From positions 1-46,286 of the forward strand of contig JAFZWD010000057.1 of the NCBI GenBank assembly GCA_017617495.1: a stretch of DNA of 46,286 nt, in the 5' to 3' direction. Every line of letters begins with the position of its first letter. Within the stretch, counting starts at the first letter, position 1. This DNA comes from Bacteroidales bacterium (GTDB taxonomy: Bacteria; Bacteroidota; Bacteroidia; Bacteroidales; UBA932). Under the pieces are notes generated by a model. It was given only the letters and a program-made list of their open reading frames with translations. It was not told the DNA's origin and ran no database searches. Of the stretch, positions 43,118 through 46,286 are shown piece after piece. A program made the translations under genes and the position numbers.

Positions 43118-45226
43118 TCAGAGATTTCTGTAACCTACCGCAATCCTCTCATCTTCAGAGAGTTCACCGGCGTCGTAAACCAGTTCGAACTCGTCCAGCA
43201 GCAGCACCGAGCCCTTGCCTCCGGTAAAGTAATCGCCGTAACGGCTGGCGGATCCTACTATTTCGATATATGTGGGAGTACGGTTGTCGTGATATTCAAT
43301 AGGAATGACGAAGCTCTTGTATGCGGCGTCGGTAGCGTGCGAATAGATGGACTTGTTTGCAATTACGCTCGGGTCGTCCTCCTGGAGGAAGATACCCTTG
43401 TTGGTGTTGATTACGAACTGCGAGCTCCAGTCGCAGAGAAATACGCGGATGGCGCATCCGTCGGGAGTGCCCTTGAGCCCGGTGTAGGGGCTCTCGGCGT
43501 AGTCGATGTTCACCGGCCTGTACTTGTACCAGCCGCGCAGGGCAACCGGCCGGCCGGCGAATGGATATCCCCAATTGAGGATGGCGCCCATTCCGTCAAT
43601 CTTGCCGAACTGCCCAAGGTAGATGTTGCCTGCGGCGAATTTGTTGATGCCGAGCATACCGGCGGTGGCGCTTTCGAGCCTTGCCGCCTTGCCGCTCACC
43701 ACGTCGCTGCTTTCGGGCGTGGTAGGCACTGCGCCGTAGTCGGCGGTTCCCTTGTTGGCGGTATCCCAGTCGCTGCGTCCGCTCTCGTTCGGGTACCATA
43801 CGCTTCCGCTCTGATACCAGGAGTCGAAACTCAGATTAGGAACCGTGGGCACCCTGGAGTCGGTCGTGAATGAGATCTCCGGGAACTCCTTGCCATTTGC
43901 GAGGTCAGAGTCGGTGACAGTGCGGAAGAAATATTTGGTGCCCGGCTGCAGGCCGTAGATATCTGCAGAAATTGTCTGACTCGTACCGTCCGTGCGGATG
44001 CCGGAGGTGATGTCTGTCCAGGCGGAAGCGCTCGCCGCCTTGTACTGGAAGCGCAGACCCGCGGGCTTGGCAGCAGTGAGCCATTCGCCGCTGATTACCG
44101 CGAACTTCGCCCAGGGCTTTGCTGCGACCGCTCTGGATTCCACCGGAGGTACCACGCTAATGTGGTAAATCACTTCGTTGCTGATGCCCGCAATATCGGT
44201 GAGGATAATCCTGAAGCTGTAGCTGCCGGCCCCGAGCCTTGCGAGGAAGGCGCTGAAATCGATGCCATGTATGTCCTTTGAGCCGAAGGGTACGGGCGCG
44301 CAGCTGAATCCCGCCGCCTGCAGTGCACTGATGTCCTGCGAGCTCACAAGGTCGGTCCATTCGGGCAGGCCCAGAAGCGAAAGCGCGGCGTCGCTGTGGG
44401 CGACTGCAAGCGAAGCGATGCCCCGGGTGGATGCAAACATGGCGTTCTGTTGAGGCGTGTCGCCGGTGAGCAGGGAGAGTTCCTTCGTGTGCGTGCGCTC
44501 AGCCTCCTCCGAGTCAACATTATACACCGTGTCGCCGTTCAGCATAATGGCGAGATAGAAGCCTTCGCCGTTCTTTGTGCTGAGTTTGAAGCGGTAGTGC
44601 GTGCCGCCCTTGAGCGCGAGGTCAAGCGGCCCGCGTGTAAAGGCCGCGCCGTCGGGAGTCTTGAGGCTGATGCTGTAGTGCAGCGTGTCGCCTGCGGCGA
44701 AATAAGCGGTGTCGTTCTGCGTGCCGGCGGTGTTGGAGATAGCCAGCGGCGTGCCCCCGGCCTCTATGCTGAGGTTGTATTCGCTGAAGCTTGCGACGAT
44801 GGTTTCGTCGAACTCTGCGCTGACCATCGCGTTCGCGAGCTTGCAGGTGATGCGGGCGCTGTTGATGCGCTCCGGGCGCACCGTAACCTTGGCCGTTCCG
44901 GAGTAGACCGGTTCGCCCCAGGCGGATGCCTGTCCGGGCAGCGAGGTCGCCGTTATGTCGTACACTCCGGCGGCCACCGTGAGGGGTTCCATAATGCGGG
45001 AATCTGCCACGCTGTAGTTGTGTTTGCCGTCCGTTCCCTGAATCTTCACGGCGAAGCCCATACTTGCGGGCGCAGCGACCGAGCTCTTAAGCACAAGCTC
45101 GGGCGCCTGGGTACCTATGCTGAGTTCCAGGCATCCTCTGCCCTCATTGCGAATCTCCCTGCTGCAGCCAAGGGCGCACAGCAGAATCGCGATAGCAAAG
45201 AACCTGTATGTCAGCGATTTAATCAT
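43118..45226 (-). CDS. DUF4493 / fibronectin-III / PCMD surface lipoprotein
   Basis: A 702-residue lipoprotein (ILLCALGC; Cys about 21). Domain order: DUF4493 (about 30-250, with LTVAAGVYDITATSLPG and EPVYSGTAKVTV), a middle beta region, a fibronectin-III-like domain (about 375-460, GLQPGTKYFFRTVTDSD), then PCMD (about 470-690, FAAGNIYLGQFGKIDGMGA, YKYRPVNID and GKGSVLLLDEFELVYD). The start shares one base with the stop of the upstream DUF4493 gene (TAATG), so translation is coupled. PCMD and DUF4493 are largely Bacteroidetes surface families with poorly known roles, suspected in glycan use or fimbria-like display. Confidence 0.84.
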   Translation of the reverse strand: MIKSLTYRFFAIAILLCALGCSREIRNEGRGCLELSIGTQAPELVLKSSVAAPASMGFAVKIQGTDGKHNYSVADSRIMEPLTVAAGVYDITATSLPGQASAWGEPVYSGTAKVTVRPERINSARITCKLANAMVSAEFDETIVASFSEYNLSIEAGGTPLAISNTAGTQNDTAYFAAGDTLHYSISLKTPDGAAFTRGPLDLALKGGTHYRFKLSTKNGEGFYLAIMLNGDTVYNVDSEEAERTHTKELSLLTGDTPQQNAMFASTRGIASLAVAHSDAALSLLGLPEWTDLVSSQDISALQAAGFSCAPVPFGSKDIHGIDFSAFLARLGAGSYSFRIILTDIAGISNEVIYHISVVPPVESRAVAAKPWAKFAVISGEWLTAAKPAGLRFQYKAASASAWTDITSGIRTDGTSQTISADIYGLQPGTKYFFRTVTDSDLANGKEFPEISFTTDSRVPTVPNLSFDSWYQSGSVWYPNESGRSDWDTANKGTADYGAVPTTPESSDVVSGKAARLESATAGMLGINKFAAGNIYLGQFGKIDGMGAILNWGYPFAGRPVALRGWYKYRPVNIDYAESPYTGLKGTPDGCAIRVFLCDWSSQFVINTNKGIFLQEDDPSVIANKSIYSHATDAAYKSFVIPIEYHDNRTPTYIEIVGSASRYGDYFTGGKGSVLLLDEFELVYDAGELSEDERIAVGYRNL

Positions 45227-46286
45227 TACGGAACGTAGAAGGTAAGTGCTTTCTGCAGGGACTGGTTTTTCTGGTCGGTGACCTTAAGGGTGAAGGTATG
45301 TTCGGAGCCCGATTCGGGGCTGAATCCGAGGATCAGCGGCACAAGGTTGGACAGAGGGAACTCCACGCTGGTCTGGCCCAGGAGCGCATCGCCGGTGGGC
45401 ACTATGCTAGCAAGGGCGGTAACCAGGGTGGCATTGCCGATGAGGTCCATATCGTAAGCGCCGTCGCGGGCGTAGGAGAAGCTGGTGTCTCCCGCCATCG
45501 CGGCAATCAGATCCGAGAGTATGTTGGAGTCGACGCTCACCACAAAACTCGCTATCTTTTCGGGCGCCTCGATTCGGATGTTGATATCCATCTGGTCCTC
45601 GATGGGAGTGGGTGCAAAGCCCGGATTGGCGCTCCAGTACATCTTGGGGGCGGTGTTAGCCGGTTCTTCGCCCTGGCCTCCCTCATCGCCTTCGTGATGC
45701 CCCTCGACGGGGGCTTCGCTCCAGCCGGGAATCACTATCTCCTCCACCTTTTCGTTCACGCTGTCGTCGATGGTGATGGTAAATCCTGCCTGGCCGGTAA
45801 CCACCGCGTCTATCTTAAGCAGATGCAAGTCGCAGGCGGCCACATCGGTAATTGTGAATGGCACCTCCGCTTCGTGCGCGTCGGTGGCCCTGTAACCGTA
45901 GATTTTGCCCAGCAGGGGAGCCACGCTGAAGTAGCCCGTCTTGCCTGCGGCGATATCCGCCTTGCTCCAGCTGAGCTGCCTTTCGGCGATGTCCGGGGCG
46001 GTCCAGGAGGCCGCGTTGGTGATAATTACGCGGTAGTCCGTAAGCTCTGAATCGAGCCTTTCGCTGGGGCGGAGGGTAACTTTCATGTTTGAGAGCGTGC
46101 AGACTATGTCCACCGAGCTGCTCTGACCGTTGCGGATGGTGAAGTTTGCGCTTCCGCTGTAAACCGGCTGGTCGAATGCTGCGGGGAGGGGGTTGGCGGT
46201 GCCTGCGCTCACAGTGTAGTCGCCCGCTGCGAGCTTGATTTCGCCTGCAATGTCCGCGAACCTGTCCCAGGTCCTGCTCCAGTCAT
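45226..46286 (-). CDS. DUF4493-domain protein, C-terminal part (runs off window)
   Basis: The minus-strand frame is open from the window edge to the stop at 45226; 352 complete codons or so are visible and the N-terminus lies beyond 46286. The visible part begins in a DUF4493 domain: FADIAGEIKLAAGDYTVSAG, then FDQPVYSGSANFTI and the spacing seen in the neighbouring DUF4493 protein. An acidic His/Gly/Glu linker (EGHHEGDEGGQGEEP) leads to a C-terminal beta domain (FTLKVTDQKNQSLQKALTFY) without PCMD signatures. It is the first visible gene of the operon and is coupled to the next by a TAATG overlap. Confidence 0.82.
   Translation of the reverse strand, partial: DWSRTWDRFADIAGEIKLAAGDYTVSAGTANPLPAAFDQPVYSGSANFTIRNGQSSSVDIVCTLSNMKVTLRPSERLDSELTDYRVIITNAASWTAPDIAERQLSWSKADIAAGKTGYFSVAPLLGKIYGYRATDAHEAEVPFTITDVAACDLHLLKIDAVVTGQAGFTITIDDSVNEKVEEIVIPGWSEAPVEGHHEGDEGGQGEEPANTAPKMYWSANPGFAPTPIEDQMDINIRIEAPEKIASFVVSVDSNILSDLIAAMAGDTSFSYARDGAYDMDLIGNATLVTALASIVPTGDALLGQTSVEFPLSNLVPLILGFSPESGSEHTFTLKVTDQKNQSLQKALTFYVP

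Overview
The window is chromosomal DNA from a G+C-rich member of the Bacteroidota, most likely the order Bacteroidales. Three things point there. Gene starts carry TAnnTTTG boxes, the -7 element of Bacteroidota sigma factors, twice with a TTTG element 20 nt upstream. Many lipoproteins and outer-membrane barrels are present. Several families are largely Bacteroidota-specific (DUF4493, PCMD, SpvB/RHS proteins with a secretion signal, the fused DAHP synthase/chorismate mutase). I cannot assign a genus.

Layout. 1-6178: partial tyrS diverges from tpiA; then an exported M6 peptidase with a small lipoprotein, the rplY-pth pair, and an exported C11 (clostripain-type) peptidase. 6215-13142: a Xer recombinase, a helix-hairpin-helix membrane protein, rsmI, an acidic repeat protein, tdk, and an exported Gfo/Idh oxidoreductase with a double-domain 3-keto-glycoside hydrolase. 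13142-14246: a REP-associated Y1 (HUH) transposase between two copies of a folded palindrome, with a third copy at 7134-7245. 14283-25253: a housekeeping block of trpS, recA, rlmN, patatin phospholipase, recX, M48 peptidase, lplA, lpdA, pdxA and rnhA.

25254-34774 is the accessory region. It holds a 2151-residue secreted SpvB/RHS protein ending in a HEYGH metallopeptidase-like tip, two related small lipoproteins, and a lipoprotein/barrel gene. It also carries broken gene ends: a 5' piece resembling pdxB, a truncated rhuM-like gene, and a junction that fuses the 5' end of rnhA to the 3' end of tyrA. These match the two intact genes that bound the region, so it was built by recombination at rnhA and tyrA. 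Base composition falls visibly over much of it.

34775-40720: tyrA, an aromatic-type aminotransferase, rfbC and rfbD on the minus strand, diverging from DAHP synthase/chorismate mutase and an exported metallophosphoesterase. 40726-46286: a tightly packed minus-strand operon of DUF4493 and PCMD surface lipoproteins with an outer-membrane barrel, running off the right edge.

I saw no rRNA, tRNA, CRISPR array or replication origin. No stretch over 300 bases lacks a gene. The best candidates for something undescribed are the transposase with its three-helix palindromes, the RHS region with its recombination scars, and a set of promoters so close to start codons that the mRNAs may be leaderless.
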